Shown here piece after piece: positions 1 to 11,674 of a stretch of DNA of 36,848 nt. The DNA is from CAZJPD01 sp964547795 (lineage in GTDB: Bacteria > Pseudomonadota > Alphaproteobacteria > Rickettsiales > Midichloriaceae). The translations under genes and the position numbers were made by a program. Each line of letters opens with the position of its first letter. The first letter of the stretch is position 1. The stretch spans positions 1 to 36,848 of the forward strand of contig CAZJPD010000004.1 in assembly GCA_964547795.1 (NCBI GenBank), given 5' to 3'. The notes below the pieces were generated by a model. The model saw only the letters and a list, made by a program, of their open reading frames with translations. It did not search any database and was not told where the DNA came from.

Positions 1-276
1 GCAAAAATACGTTTATTGGAATATAATACAGGAATAAGTACTGATTATGAAATAAAGAAGAGTGAAAATTGGAAATATAACGATGAGGGGACATATATTA
101 TTTTGCACGATTGTCAGAAAGCAAAAGAAGAGAAATTTAATCCGGTAAATATGGCATTAATTTCGATTATAAATAATGATAAAACTATCTTTGAAGGTTG
201 GATTTTTTCCAAAAACTCTGCATTATCATTGCCAAAAATTGATGATCATTTTGTGTATTTAACGGAATGTCAATAG
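1..276 (+). CDS. DUF2155 domain protein, 3' part
   Basis: The frame is open from the first base of the window, so this is the C-terminal part of a gene that begins upstream; the TTG at 16 is internal, not a start. The segment matches the C-terminal half of the DUF2155 family of alphaproteobacterial proteins: a line of small hydrophobics (NMALISI), then F-x-GWIFSKNSALS, then a short C-terminal strand ending in a Cys close to the stop (ECQ). Family members are small, usually secreted proteins of unknown function. The signal peptide region is not in the window. The gene ends with TAG 285 bases before 23S and is not obviously linked to it. Confidence 0.75.
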   Translation, partial: AKIRLLEYNTGISTDYEIKKSENWKYNDEGTYIILHDCQKAKEEKFNPVNMALISIINNDKTIFEGWIFSKNSALSLPKIDDHFVYLTECQ

Positions 277-440
277 TCAATCTGCAGAAAGTGTGTAATG
301 AAGGGAATTAAGGGAGAAGAAGGGGAAAAGAATCTAAAACAAAGAATATAGTATAGGAGAAGATTCTATGGATTTAAAAGAGTAAACGTCAATTTGTTAT
401 CTATTTATTAATCACTTCCTGAAAGGTGATGAAATAGTTG
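277..440. other. gap upstream of the rRNA promoter
   Basis: About 160 bases between the DUF2155 stop and the rRNA promoter. It is purine-rich near 297-345. I see no gene, tRNA or clear terminator hairpin here. In particular there is no 16S sequence or tRNA-Ile/Ala, so the 23S gene is not preceded by the usual 16S-tRNA part of an rRNA operon. Confidence 0.6.
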
Positions 441-469
441 TTGACGGAAAGTAGACTTTTGCATACAAT
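441..469 (+). promoter_or_regulatory. sigma70-type promoter of the 23S-5S unit
   Basis: TTGACG at 441-446 and TACAAT at 464-469 are separated by exactly 17 bases, close to the sigma70 consensus. The expected start of transcription is about 476. That is where the first arm of the large inverted repeat around 23S begins (477), so the whole structure would lie within the transcript. It also explains how 23S-5S is expressed without an upstream 16S gene. Confidence 0.75.
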
Positions 470-476
470 ATCTTTA

Positions 477-512
477 CTAGGCTCTTTGAAAAAGTGAATA
501 AGATATTGTTTT
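477..512 (+). repeat. 5' outer arm of inverted repeat bracketing 23S
   Basis: Two blocks pair with the region just before 5S. CTAGGCTCTT (477-486) is the perfect reverse complement of 3603-3612. The 18 bases at 495-512 are the perfect reverse complement of 3582-3599. The pairing would close a stem around the whole 23S gene plus its 3' spacer. A role as a processing stem for an RNase III-type enzyme is inferred. Confidence 0.7.
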
Positions 513-531
513 AACAACAAGCTGAGACAGA

Positions 532-560
532 AATTGCTCTATATACGCTATTTGTAATAG

Positions 561-567
<7 letters not shown>
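532..567 (+). repeat. 5' inner arm of the 23S processing stem
   Basis: CTATATACGCT (539-549) pairs perfectly with 3337-3347, and AATAGCAAAATT (556-567) pairs perfectly with 3319-3330. The flanking bases 532-538 also pair imperfectly with 3348-3355. This stem includes and extends helix 1 of 23S, as in other bacterial rRNA precursors. Confidence 0.8.
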
Positions 568-3318
<2,751 letters not shown>

Positions 3319-3328
<10 letters not shown>

Positions 3329-3355
3329 TTGCATAAAGCGTATATAGTGCGATTT
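3319..3355 (+). repeat. 3' inner arm of the 23S processing stem
   Basis: Reverse complement of 532-567 in two perfect blocks (3319-3330 and 3337-3347) with imperfect extension to 3355. It sits across the mature 3' end of 23S. Confidence 0.8.
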
Positions 3356-3405
3356 TTGTTTCACCTTATTGTTATTGTAAACCCATAATAGGGTTCTTTA
3401 ATTCT

Positions 3406-3563
3406 CGTCATCACGAGCTAGCAGTTCTAAATATCCGTCATCACGAGATCGCAACAGTGATCGTGGTGATCTAGTTATTTTATATAAAATATGGATTGCC
3501 CCGCTTGTGCTTGTCACACAAGCTCGCAATGACGATTAAAAAGAGCATGGGCTTACAATGACG
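3406..3563 (+). repeat. palindromic intergenic repeat, copy A (in rRNA spacer)
   Basis: Copy of the repeat family also seen near 5080, 11471, 19293 and 22956. It contains CGTCATCACGAG twice, the hairpin GATCGCAACAGTGATC with flanking complementary bases, and the right-hand block GCTCGCAATGACG. This copy is rearranged: the middle is AT-rich and the ends found in the other copies are not clear. It lies between 23S and 5S, inside the predicted precursor and inside the outer inverted repeat. Confidence 0.75.
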
Positions 3564-3581
3564 AAATAAAACAGGTTTATA

Positions 3582-3612
3582 AAAACAATATCTTATTCAT
3601 TGAAGAGCCTAG
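3582..3612 (+). repeat. 3' outer arm of inverted repeat bracketing 23S
   Basis: Bases 3582-3599 are the perfect reverse complement of 495-512, and AAGAGCCTAG (3603-3612) that of 477-486. The arm ends a few bases before 5S, so cleavage here would separate 23S from 5S. Confidence 0.7.
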
Positions 3613-3618
3613 TTAATT

Positions 3619-3736
3619 GGTATGGCGGTTATAGAGAAGATGAAACACTTGATACCATTCCGAACTCAAAAGTGAAAAGCTTCATCGCCGATGGTACTTT
3701 GTCTTAAGGCATGGGAGAGTAGGTCGTCGCCATTCC
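3619..3736 (+). rRNA. rrf: 5S ribosomal RNA
   Basis: Recognised by CCGAACTC near 3659, AGTGAAA near 3670, GCCGATGGTAC near 3687 and GGGAGAGTAGG near 3713. The terminal helix is formed by ATGGCG near 3622 and CGCCAT near 3728. It follows 23S by about 290 bases, of which roughly half is repeat copy A. Ends are estimated from the terminal helix. No clear hairpin-plus-T-run terminator follows; the next gene's ribosome binding site begins only about 20 bases downstream. Confidence 0.95.
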
Positions 3737-3770
3737 TGTTAACTAGATTCATAAATAAGGGGGTAAAATA

Positions 3771-5010
3771 ATGCCAAAGAAAACAAGAACACAGATGATG
3801 TTGTTGGGTATACCTTCAGCATTACAAAAGGTGGTATCTCAACTTGTATATCCAACAAAAGCACGAAATTGGTATGCTGAAAAGGGATATAAAAAAAAAT
3901 GCGAGGACGGAAGAGCAGTTTGAAGCTTTTGTACAAGCTCAGCAGGGAGATAAAGCTACATTTCCATATATGAAAGAAGTTGAAGCAGAAAGAAAATCTG
4001 TAACAGCAACAATGTGTGATAAGTCAAAAGCTTTACTTGATACTGTAACGCTGAAACCTAAACATACTGAGGGGAAAGTAGGGGCTGGTAAGCATGTTAT
4101 ATGCTTTTTTGGTAGAAACACTCCGTATGAAGCTAGATGGAGAGAGCTTTCAAGTGATGCTAAAAATTTAGGTGCTACAGTACATGCTTTTAATTTCTCA
4201 GGCTTTAATCAAAGTACAGGAAATATGCTGGAATTTAATGATGCTGTAAACTGTGGAATAGCACAAACAAACAAGCTGCTTGCTGAAGGAGTACATCCTG
4301 ATGATATAATCTTTAAAGGTAATTGTTTTGGTTCTGCTGTTGCTACTATGGTATAGCAAGAGTATCAGAAAGCAGGAGTACAAATCAGGTGCATCAATAC
4401 TAATTCATATACAAAGTTTTTTGATGTAGTAGCAAATGCTGTTCCGATTGCTGGAATAGTAATTGAAAAAATATTGCAATTATTTAATTACGCAGGATGG
4501 AATCCAGATATATCTCAAACCCAGCTTCTATCCAGTTCGCCTTACTTCTTTGCAATAGATCGTCAAGGTGATAAAACTGTTACACAACCAGATCAGATAA
4601 AATATACATTACAAAAAAGACAAGATTTATTAGAAAAGGAAGGAATAAGTAAAGATGAACTGAGGGTGCCAGGATTTGAAAAAGAGCAAGATTTTCTTGA
4701 TAAACATAGTACAATGTACTTAAAACAAGATAGTAAAATAAAGGACTCTCATATTGCACCATTTACAGATTTACGTTGGAAGGATGAAAGTGGGAAAGAA
4801 AGACAATCATGGGAGCTAATAGGTGAATATATTGATAAATCAAACCAGTATGTAAAAAAGCATCAGCAAGATATTAATCCTAAGAGTGCTATTATTCCTC
4901 CTTGCATTTCTGCACGTATTCCTGATGTATCAAAAACAGAAATGGTAAAAATGCAAAGAGTAGCAGAGCAATTACAACAACAAATAAATCCACCTTCTTT
5001 ACGCAAATAA
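3771..5010 (+). pseudogene. broken alpha/beta-hydrolase-like effector-type gene
   Basis: The start ATG at 3771 is preceded by AAGGGGG at a good distance. Translation from it leaves frame at an A9 tract (3891-3899); skipping one base there gives a long frame that meets an in-frame TAG at 4354-4356 and then runs on in the same frame to TAA at 5008. The middle contains a beta-strand (HVICFFGRN), a helix (EFNDAVNCGIAQTNKLLAEG) and FKGNCFGSAVA, which has the shape of the nucleophile elbow of alpha/beta hydrolases (G-x-S-x-G) with Cys in place of Ser. This resembles Legionella SidB-type hydrolase effectors; that comparison is from memory and is not a proven homology. Location directly after 5S suggests it may share the rRNA transcript. 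Two lesions make loss of function likely, though the A9 tract could be rescued by slippage and the TAG could split it into two pieces. Confidence 0.7.
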
Positions 5011-5079
5011 TTTATGCTAATGTTGCATCATATTACAGATACCAATAATTATACTCTAAATGAGTTAGTACTTAGTCTG

Positions 5080-5305
5080 TATAACTTATCACACAAAGGT
5101 TTGGACATATTATTAATATATTTTCGTCATTGCGAGCTTACAACAGTAGGCATGGCAATCCATCCTCCTGTCCTGTCATTGCGAACTCACAGAGTGAGTA
5201 TGGCAATCCCTGGATTACCACGGTCGCTGTTGCTCCCTCATGATGATGGATTGTGTGTATTTCTTCATAATGATATATGTCTAAACCTGAATGATTTATG
5301 TTATA
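5080..5305 (-). repeat. palindromic intergenic repeat, copy B (inverted)
   Basis: Same family as copies D and E but in the opposite orientation. The ends are an imperfect inverted repeat: TATAACTTA (5080-5088) against TATGTTATA (5297-5305). The left flank GACATATTATTAATATATTT matches the right flank of copy D when reversed. Inside are the GTCATTGCGA and CTCACAGAGTGAG hairpin blocks. A 104-codon open frame across it (5014-5328) is repeat-derived and not listed as a gene. Confidence 0.75.
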
Positions 5306-5342
5306 TGGTTCACTTCAACATTTCCTGAAATTTTCTGGATTT

Positions 5343-6134
5343 CTAATGTTTACAGAATTGTTCTTTGAATACTCGTTCTTTTAGATCATTACCCTTATCA
5401 AAAAGTAGTTGTTTTTCTACACTGAAATCGAGATAAATTTCTACGAACTTTATATTGCGAACCTCTTTGGAATCCGCAACAGCACTTACTGGTCTTTTTG
5501 CAAATTCTAAAATCTCAAACTTTACTTTGCTTTTATATGGAATTAATGCTCCGCCCCATCTTCTTGGTCTAAAAGGACTTATCGGAGTGAGGGCTAAAAT
5601 ATTTGCACTTAGTGGAATAATCGGACCATAAATTGCAAAATTATATGCTGTACTACCTGCAGGGGTTGCTAGTAAAATTCCATCACTATAGAGTGCATCC
5701 ATCCTTATGATATCATCTATTATAATACGAATTTTTGCTGTCTGATTTGTTTCTCTTAAAAGTGCTACCTCATTAAAGGCACATACTTCTACAACTTGAT
5801 TCTGCTCAGTCATGGCAATCATTTTAAGTGGATATAATTTTACAACTTGAGCATTACTAATTCTTTTTATCAAATCATCTAAACGATATTCATTCAACAA
5901 GAAACCCAGAGAACCTCTGTTCATACCATATATAGGAGTTTTTATATTTTTAGATATGTGCAAAGCTCGCAACATTTCTCCATCCCCGCCTAGTGTTACT
6001 ATGATGTCAAGTTGATTTGCATTATCCTCCTTTAGCTCTGTTAAATCATAACAGCTTGCCAATTCTCTGAAAGCCTTAACCGATTTTTCTGAATCTTTAT
6101 CGTATAAACACCCTATTACCAAATTTTTTGCCAT
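5343..6134 (-). CDS. nadK: NAD kinase
   Basis: ATP-dependent phosphorylation of NAD to NADP in the cytoplasm. The 263-residue protein has the family motifs in order: GGDG at 49-52 (substrate and metal binding, in TLGGDGEML), NE at 121-122 (FNEVALLR), DG at 151-152 and GSTAYN at 160-165, followed by a beta-rich C-terminal part. The length is that of the short alphaproteobacterial form. It is divergent from the Smr gene with 76 bases between them, so both probably start from that AT-rich gap. The stop is TAG. Downstream lies repeat copy B, with no obvious terminator. Confidence 0.93.
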   Translation of the reverse strand: MAKNLVIGCLYDKDSEKSVKAFRELASCYDLTELKEDNANQLDIIVTLGGDGEMLRALHISKNIKTPIYGMNRGSLGFLLNEYRLDDLIKRISNAQVVKLYPLKMIAMTEQNQVVEVCAFNEVALLRETNQTAKIRIIIDDIIRMDALYSDGILLATPAGSTAYNFAIYGPIIPLSANILALTPISPFRPRRWGGALIPYKSKVKFEILEFAKRPVSAVADSKEVRNIKFVEIYLDFSVEKQLLFDKGNDLKERVFKEQFCKH

Positions 6135-6210
6135 TATTTGTGCTGTATATTATATACCTATATTATAAAACTATATAATACAGAAATGTAAGAGTAATAC
6201 ATAAAATAAT

Positions 6211-6765
6211 ATGAGTACCGAAGATTATATTTTTGATTCAGAAGAATTAGAAATTTGGAATAATACCGTAAAAAATACGAAAAAGTTAAAGAGTACCCGA
6301 TCAATAATTAAAAACACAGATTCAAAGATTACAGATAATAATACTGACAAAAAGGCTATAAAATATGTAGCTAACACACAAATAAATCAGCACCATAACA
6401 CTAGAGCTAAAGTCTTAGAATTTGGCAACAGTACTAAAATAAATAGTCGTATGTTAAGGACCATTACTAGAGGTAATTATAAAATTGATAAAACATTGGA
6501 TTTGCACGGGTATAGTAAAGAGCAGGCTTATAGTGAATTAATTAATTTTTTAGATAATGCCTATGAACAAAAATATAGAATGGTTTTGGTTATTACAGGG
6601 AAAGGAAATAGATCACCCCAAAAACAATCTATATTAAAAAATAGCCTTTTGAACTGGCTTGAAACCTATAATTCAAGTGATAAATTTTTGTATATTGATC
6701 ATGCCCACCCTAAGCATGGTGGAGATGGAGCAGTCTATATTCTATTAAAAAAACGTGTATGCTAG
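6211..6765 (+). CDS. Smr-domain protein
   Basis: A 184-residue protein with a polar, Lys/Asn-rich N-terminal half (1-90) and a C-terminal Smr domain: LDLHG at 96-100, VITGKG at 127-132 and HGGDGAVYILLK at 169-180. Smr domains bind or cleave nucleic acid; small stand-alone proteins of this type are common in alphaproteobacteria, but their substrate is generally unknown. TATAAT at 6174-6179 could be its -10 box, without a convincing -35. There is no clear Shine-Dalgarno sequence before the ATG. miaA follows 75 bases later on the same strand and may be co-transcribed. Confidence 0.88.
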   Translation: MSTEDYIFDSEELEIWNNTVKNTKKLKSTRSIIKNTDSKITDNNTDKKAIKYVANTQINQHHNTRAKVLEFGNSTKINSRMLRTITRGNYKIDKTLDLHGYSKEQAYSELINFLDNAYEQKYRMVLVITGKGNRSPQKQSILKNSLLNWLETYNSSDKFLYIDHAHPKHGGDGAVYILLKKRVC

Positions 6766-6840
6766 AATGAAATTATCCTATTAAGATTTACGACTGCATA
6801 TAGTTAGAAAAGAAAATACCAGGCAAAGAGTAATTAATAA

Positions 6841-7722
6841 ATGTTGAATCCGAAAAGCATAAAGGAAAAAATAATCTGTATATATGGACCAACAGCATCC
6901 TCTAAGTCAAAACTTGGTGTAACAGTTGCTCAAGAAATCGGTGGGGTTATTATAAATGCTGATTCAATGCAGGTATACAAAGAGATGCCGATCCTAACTT
7001 CTCAATCGAAAGATCAAAGGAAAAATACAGTAAAGCATAACCTGTATGGCATCATTAGCCCCATCAGTAACTTTTCTGTTGGCGATTGGCTGAAACTTGC
7101 GGTAGATCAAGTAAATAATGTAAAGAAACAAGGATTGTGTCCAATATTAGTAGGGGGAACTGGTCTTTATTTTTCAAATTTGATTAAGGGCATTGCCAAA
7201 ATTCCCAATATAACACAAGCCACTAAAGGTAAGGTAGAAGGTTTGATAAAGGGGTTAAATAGTAGTGAATTGCATAAACTATTGACAAAATATGATGCTG
7301 AATTGGCAAAAAAACTTCCACCTGGAGATAAAGCCAGGATATTAAGAGGGCTGGAGGTTATAGTACAGACCAGCAAATCAATCCTGAAATGGCAAAAAGA
7401 CAATACAATTTTTTTTGACAGAAAAGAGTTTTTCAATATTTACCTTCGTCCCCCGAAAGAGATGGTATATGCAAATATTAATCAAAGGTTTCTAAAGATG
7501 ATTGATGAAGGGGTGGAAAATGAAGTCAGAAACGTTTTGGCAAAATATGATGACCAGAGGTTACCTAAAGTAATAGGATTAAGTACTATGAAAGAGTACA
7601 TACTGGGAAAAAAAGATTTTGATACAATGGTGAGCGATGTGCAAAAACTCACTCGTAATTATGCAAAAAGACAATACACATGGTTTAATAATCAACTGGA
7701 TCATGACCTGGTTCTTATATAG
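6841..7722 (+). CDS. miaA: tRNA dimethylallyltransferase
   Basis: Transfers the dimethylallyl group to A37 of tRNAs reading codons that begin with U. The 293-residue protein has the P-loop GPTASSKS at 16-23, NADSMQVYK at 39-47 with the catalytic Asp, GGTGLYF at 105-111, and a C-terminal part ending in KLTRNYAKRQYTWF, typical of MiaA. Full length for the family. One oddity: the P-loop has Ser-Ser where many members have Ala/Ser-Gly before the Lys (GPTASGKS). Its prenyl donor could come from the MEP pathway, for which ispG lies in this window. The stop TAG sits inside a possible terminator stem. Confidence 0.95.
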   Translation: MLNPKSIKEKIICIYGPTASSKSKLGVTVAQEIGGVIINADSMQVYKEMPILTSQSKDQRKNTVKHNLYGIISPISNFSVGDWLKLAVDQVNNVKKQGLCPILVGGTGLYFSNLIKGIAKIPNITQATKGKVEGLIKGLNSSELHKLLTKYDAELAKKLPPGDKARILRGLEVIVQTSKSILKWQKDNTIFFDRKEFFNIYLRPPKEMVYANINQRFLKMIDEGVENEVRNVLAKYDDQRLPKVIGLSTMKEYILGKKDFDTMVSDVQKLTRNYAKRQYTWFNNQLDHDLVLI

Positions 7723-7752
7723 CTCAAGTTCAAATAAGAAAAAGAGCTATAT
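7717..7752 (+). terminator. possible terminator after miaA
   Basis: ATATAGCTC (7717-7725) and GAGCTATAT (7744-7752) form a perfect 9-base-pair stem with an 18-base loop overlapping the miaA stop codon. The downstream sequence is T-rich but has no clean T-run, so this is a weak candidate. It lies between convergent genes. Confidence 0.35.
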
Positions 7753-7788
7753 ATATCTATTCTTTAGCCTGATACTCTATATCCAAAG

Positions 7789-10700
7789 TCAGAACGATAT
7801 ACCAAAATCTACATGAGTATAACAGAAACCGTTGATATAACATTCTGTAGAAGTAATTATTTCGTACTCTATGCTCATTGTCTGCCCATATAATGATGCA
7901 TTTAGGATTAGTGTCTGACTTTCCTCCTCAGAAAACTGAGAATCCTCTATTGTGATACCTACCTCTTTCTCTATATCCACAATTTGCTCTGAGGCACTTG
8001 TAATCAGCGAATATACATTATTTACTGTATGATACTCTGCATACCCTATCATACCAACTGTATATATAATTGTAATATCCTGACCAACAACCTGGTATAG
8101 CAGCTAATGCATATGGTATTGCTAAATATGCTGCAGTTGTGGCTGCCATTATACCAGCATCCTGATATTTCTCCTGATATAATGCATAACTTATAGGTAA
8201 TGCACTTGTACCCACAGATACCCATCCTGCTTTTGGCATACCTGATAAACTATACAAATGTCCTGCATCCAAACCTATTGTCAATGTATTCTCTGCTGTA
8301 GGTTCATTCCATAATTTCCACACATCTACAGCTGAATCAACAGTTTTTAGTGCTACTACTCCCTTATGTGCTATATTTGTTATCTTAGATAATTTATTTG
8401 CTATGTATTGATCAACTGAATCCTTATTAAACCCCTTGGTTAATTTATTGTTAATCTCATTTACTGTCTTAAACATTTCAGCAGCACCCCCTTTATCAGG
8501 ATGGAGCTCCAATGCTAACTTTCTGTATATTGCTTTTGAAGACATGTGGTCTGTTTTAACATCACATTTTGCGGCAATAGACTTTAATTCTTTCTCATTT
8601 TGATTTTGAAGATAATTTTCCATTACAGAATAAAATTTATCTACCATCCATTGGAAGAAACCAGAATTACTAAAAGAACTTTGAGTAGACCCATAACTTG
8701 GGTTTGCACCTCGTACTGGGACAATTGCAAAATCAAGATTTCCTTCTTGAGACCCAGTAGATATAGAATTAACACTTAAACTACTTCTATCTGCAATAGC
8801 TTGTGTAAGGAGTGCTCCATTCTCATTGAGTGGGCTATATTGACCTGATATGTACTGTGCTGCCAATTGCTGTTGTTGCGAATTTTCAAAGCTAGTAATA
8901 CCTAGTTGAACATGCCATACTCCATTGTCAAGCTTCACAGCTTGCACATAAAGTGTTTGCTCAGTAAAACCTGAAGCGATATTTTTTATAACCCCTAAGG
9001 TTAATGGGACACAATCACCAGATTTCAGTGGTTGTATACCAAGATATATTGTTCTTTTCTGCATATCAGAAGGTAATGCGTCTACTATTAGCACATATTT
9101 ATTATCTACATTCCAAATAATTACACCCTGAACGTTACCATATTGCCCACTTAATTTCTGTAGCATATTTTCTGCATTCTCTATAGATGTCCCTCCACCA
9201 TACTTATCAGATTCACCGAAGAGTTGATAAGGAAGCTGTTCTGGCATTCCGTTACCCATCAAACCTGGATTGGCTAATTGCAATGCTTGAGCGAATGGAG
9301 GCTCTGGATACTTCTGTTTGAAATTTTGTGCCAATTGATTATATTGACTTGCAAGCTGGTTATTTACATCACGAGGTACATCTACTGCCTCCTGCCCTAC
9401 TCGCAATACCTCTGCTTTATCAGTAAGATACTGCCACACCTGTTGTTCAATATATTGTTGTACTTCGGTAATTTGTTGCTCCATACACTGCGCTTGTAGT
9501 TGCTTTATATCTACCTCAGCAACATCTTCAGCTTGCTCCACCACTTGTACTTGTTCATTCTGTTTTTTAAGGTAAATAGATTGCTCTTCTTGGTTCATAT
9601 CAGCAAAGGTTAGTTTTACAGTAGCACCCTCTTCAACTTCTTGTCCTGAGAACTGAGTAGCAGTATCATATAACAGACCTAAAACTGCCTGCTCTATCTG
9701 TACTCCTTGCTGCCCATACACATGCTGTACTAACTGTTGCATTGCACCCTGTAATTGCTCCAGAGGTTGTTGCAACTCAGCTTGTCCAATAATTTGCTGT
9801 GTTTGCAGTGCAGAGAATTGTTCTTGTAACTGTTGACCCAACTGAGGGGTTTTGAGTTCCTGATTTAACCATATATCAAATTGTGTCTTATGTTGCTCAT
9901 TGCCTGCACTTTGCTTAAGCTCCTCAAGCTTTTGCTGGACTTGTGTTGTAAATTGGCTATTAAACTCTTGCAATTGCTCTTGAAGCTGTTGTCCCAGCTG
10001 CCCAAACAAAGGTTCTACATTCTCTCATTCTGACTTCTGCTGCTCTATCTGTTCTTTTGCTGCCTCTATTGCTCGTCTTGCCTGCTCTACCTGTGGTTTC
10101 ACAATAAAAGCAAGATTAGCACCAGATAATGGTAGCGGTCTACCTGCTGGATTCTGGGGCTGAAGCACTATTTCTTGCACCCCTTGTCTTTCCACTTACT
10201 CCATGTTATCCTCTTCTTGATTCTCAAGTTTTGCCTCTTCATTATTTATTTCACCCCGTATGTTTTCCTCTATTGGCTCTTCTTGTATTACTTGAGCGTC
10301 TTGATGTTCCATTTGCAACTGTTGCACTTTCTGATCGATAACAGGTTGTAACTCACGATTTATATATTCTTGAGCATTTATTTCTTGTGCTAAATCTATA
10401 TCAACCACAACTACACCTTCCTCTTACCCCTGTGCCACTATTACTTGTCTTCCCTCTTTTTTGAGAGATATAGACTGTTGTTGTCCTTCATTCAGCATAT
10501 GCTGTGCTAACCCTTGCATTACATTCTTCAGTTGTCCGAATTGCCCTTGTAAATTTACTTGATACTGCCCAAAAACTACATTTACTTGCTCTGTAGCCCA
10601 TTGTACTAAGTTCTGTTGTTGAGCAACTATATCAAATATCCCTGAAGAATCTTTCTGTAAAATTAATTGATTTAATTCATAATCTACATCATCCTTTATC

Positions 10701-11434
10701 AGTTCTATCCCTTGCTTTATATCTCCTAATCTACCTAGCAACTGTTCCACATTTGCTGCCTGTCCCTCTTCTTGAACCAATTTCGCCTTCATCCTCTTAT
10801 GACTCAACAATCCTCCAGCACCCAGAATTGTTGAGATTGCTGTTCCTCCTGTTATCCAAGGATGATCACTTACCCAATTGGAAGTTGCATTCCATACAGC
10901 ATAAATGTTATCCCACATACCACCTTTTGTTGTAGGCTCATCGCCTGTCAGTCCCTCAATGGCATTACTTATACTCTATTGAAGTGGGGCATCATTTATA
11001 ACCTGCACAAATTCATCTTTTTTATGTTGATCCAGGTACTGGCTATTTTGTACCTGTTCTTGTATAGTACCACCTATTCCTTGTGCCTTTAATGTCTTAT
11101 TTAGAGTCTCCTGATCCATAGCATTGAGCAAGACCTGTATGACACACTAGGCTCTTTTTGCAGAAGCCCATCAACAGGTGTATAACCACCTTGATTCTGC
11201 TTTGCTGTCAGTGTTTCATAATCAAGCCCTGCCTTCTTTATTTCATTTAAAAAAAAGAGCGATTATCTGCTCATTACCTGATGAAAAGACATAATGCAGT
11301 ATTGTATTTCTATACATGAAAGTAGTATCTGAAATCAGTTGGCTTATGTCACTTATTCCGGACAATTCTGCATTTACTTCCTAAAAATTCCCTTGATTTA
11401 TGTTTTTTATTAAATTTTGATACTTTATTTTCAT
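7789..11434 (-). pseudogene. decayed glutamine-rich J-domain protein with ankyrin-like N-terminus
   Basis: Reading from ATG at 11434 gives a roughly 1200-residue protein. The N-terminus matches the neighbour at 11675-14911 (TILHYVFSSGNEQIIALF against GVLHYLFELNNHDLIAKF). A Gln-rich coiled-coil region follows, with an internal duplication (SISLKKEGRQVIV and, later, SIYLKKQNEQVQVV). Then comes a J-domain-like segment with HPDKGG (HPD at about 8501) and hydrophobic segments near the C-terminus. Lesions: TAG 11381-11383; shifts at the A8 tract 11249-11256 and near 11137; TAG 10976-10978; TAA 10424-10426; TAA 10196-10198; TGA 10025-10027; a probable shift near 8090 that leaves the last 87 codons (8052-7789) in another frame. 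From about 11130 to 8090 the frame is kept through all the stops. The longest surviving piece, about 660 codons (10009-8018), could still be translated, so the J-domain part may live on alone. Confidence 0.8.
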
Positions 11435-11470
11435 TTTTTTATACCTATTAAATTTATTTAAATCTGTATT

Positions 11471-11628
11471 GCCATAGCCGGTGTCATTAAGATGTCGACA
11501 TTATTTTTTATTAGGTCATCACGAGGGAGCAATATTCTTACTTCCGTCATCACGCGAGATCGCAACAACGATCGTGGTGATCCAGAGATTGCCACACTTG
11601 TGCTTGCTGCACAAGCTCGCAATGACGG
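11471..11628 (+). repeat. palindromic intergenic repeat, copy C
   Basis: The left flank CATTAAGATGTCGAC resembles CATTAAGATATAGAC of copy E. Inside are GTCATCACGCGAGATCGC, the hairpin around GATCGCAACAACGATC and GCTCGCAATGACGG. This copy lacks the third hairpin block and the right-hand terminal repeat. It lies between the decayed J-domain gene and the next effector-type gene, just beyond the latter's stop. Confidence 0.7.
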
Positions 11629-11674
11629 AGTGGAAAAGTACGTACTAGCAATGATAAAAGAATATTGCATCATA

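Noticed and set aside
5014..5328. 104-codon open frame
   Set aside because: It is read through repeat copy B; the same translated phrases appear from the other copies and have no independent coding character.
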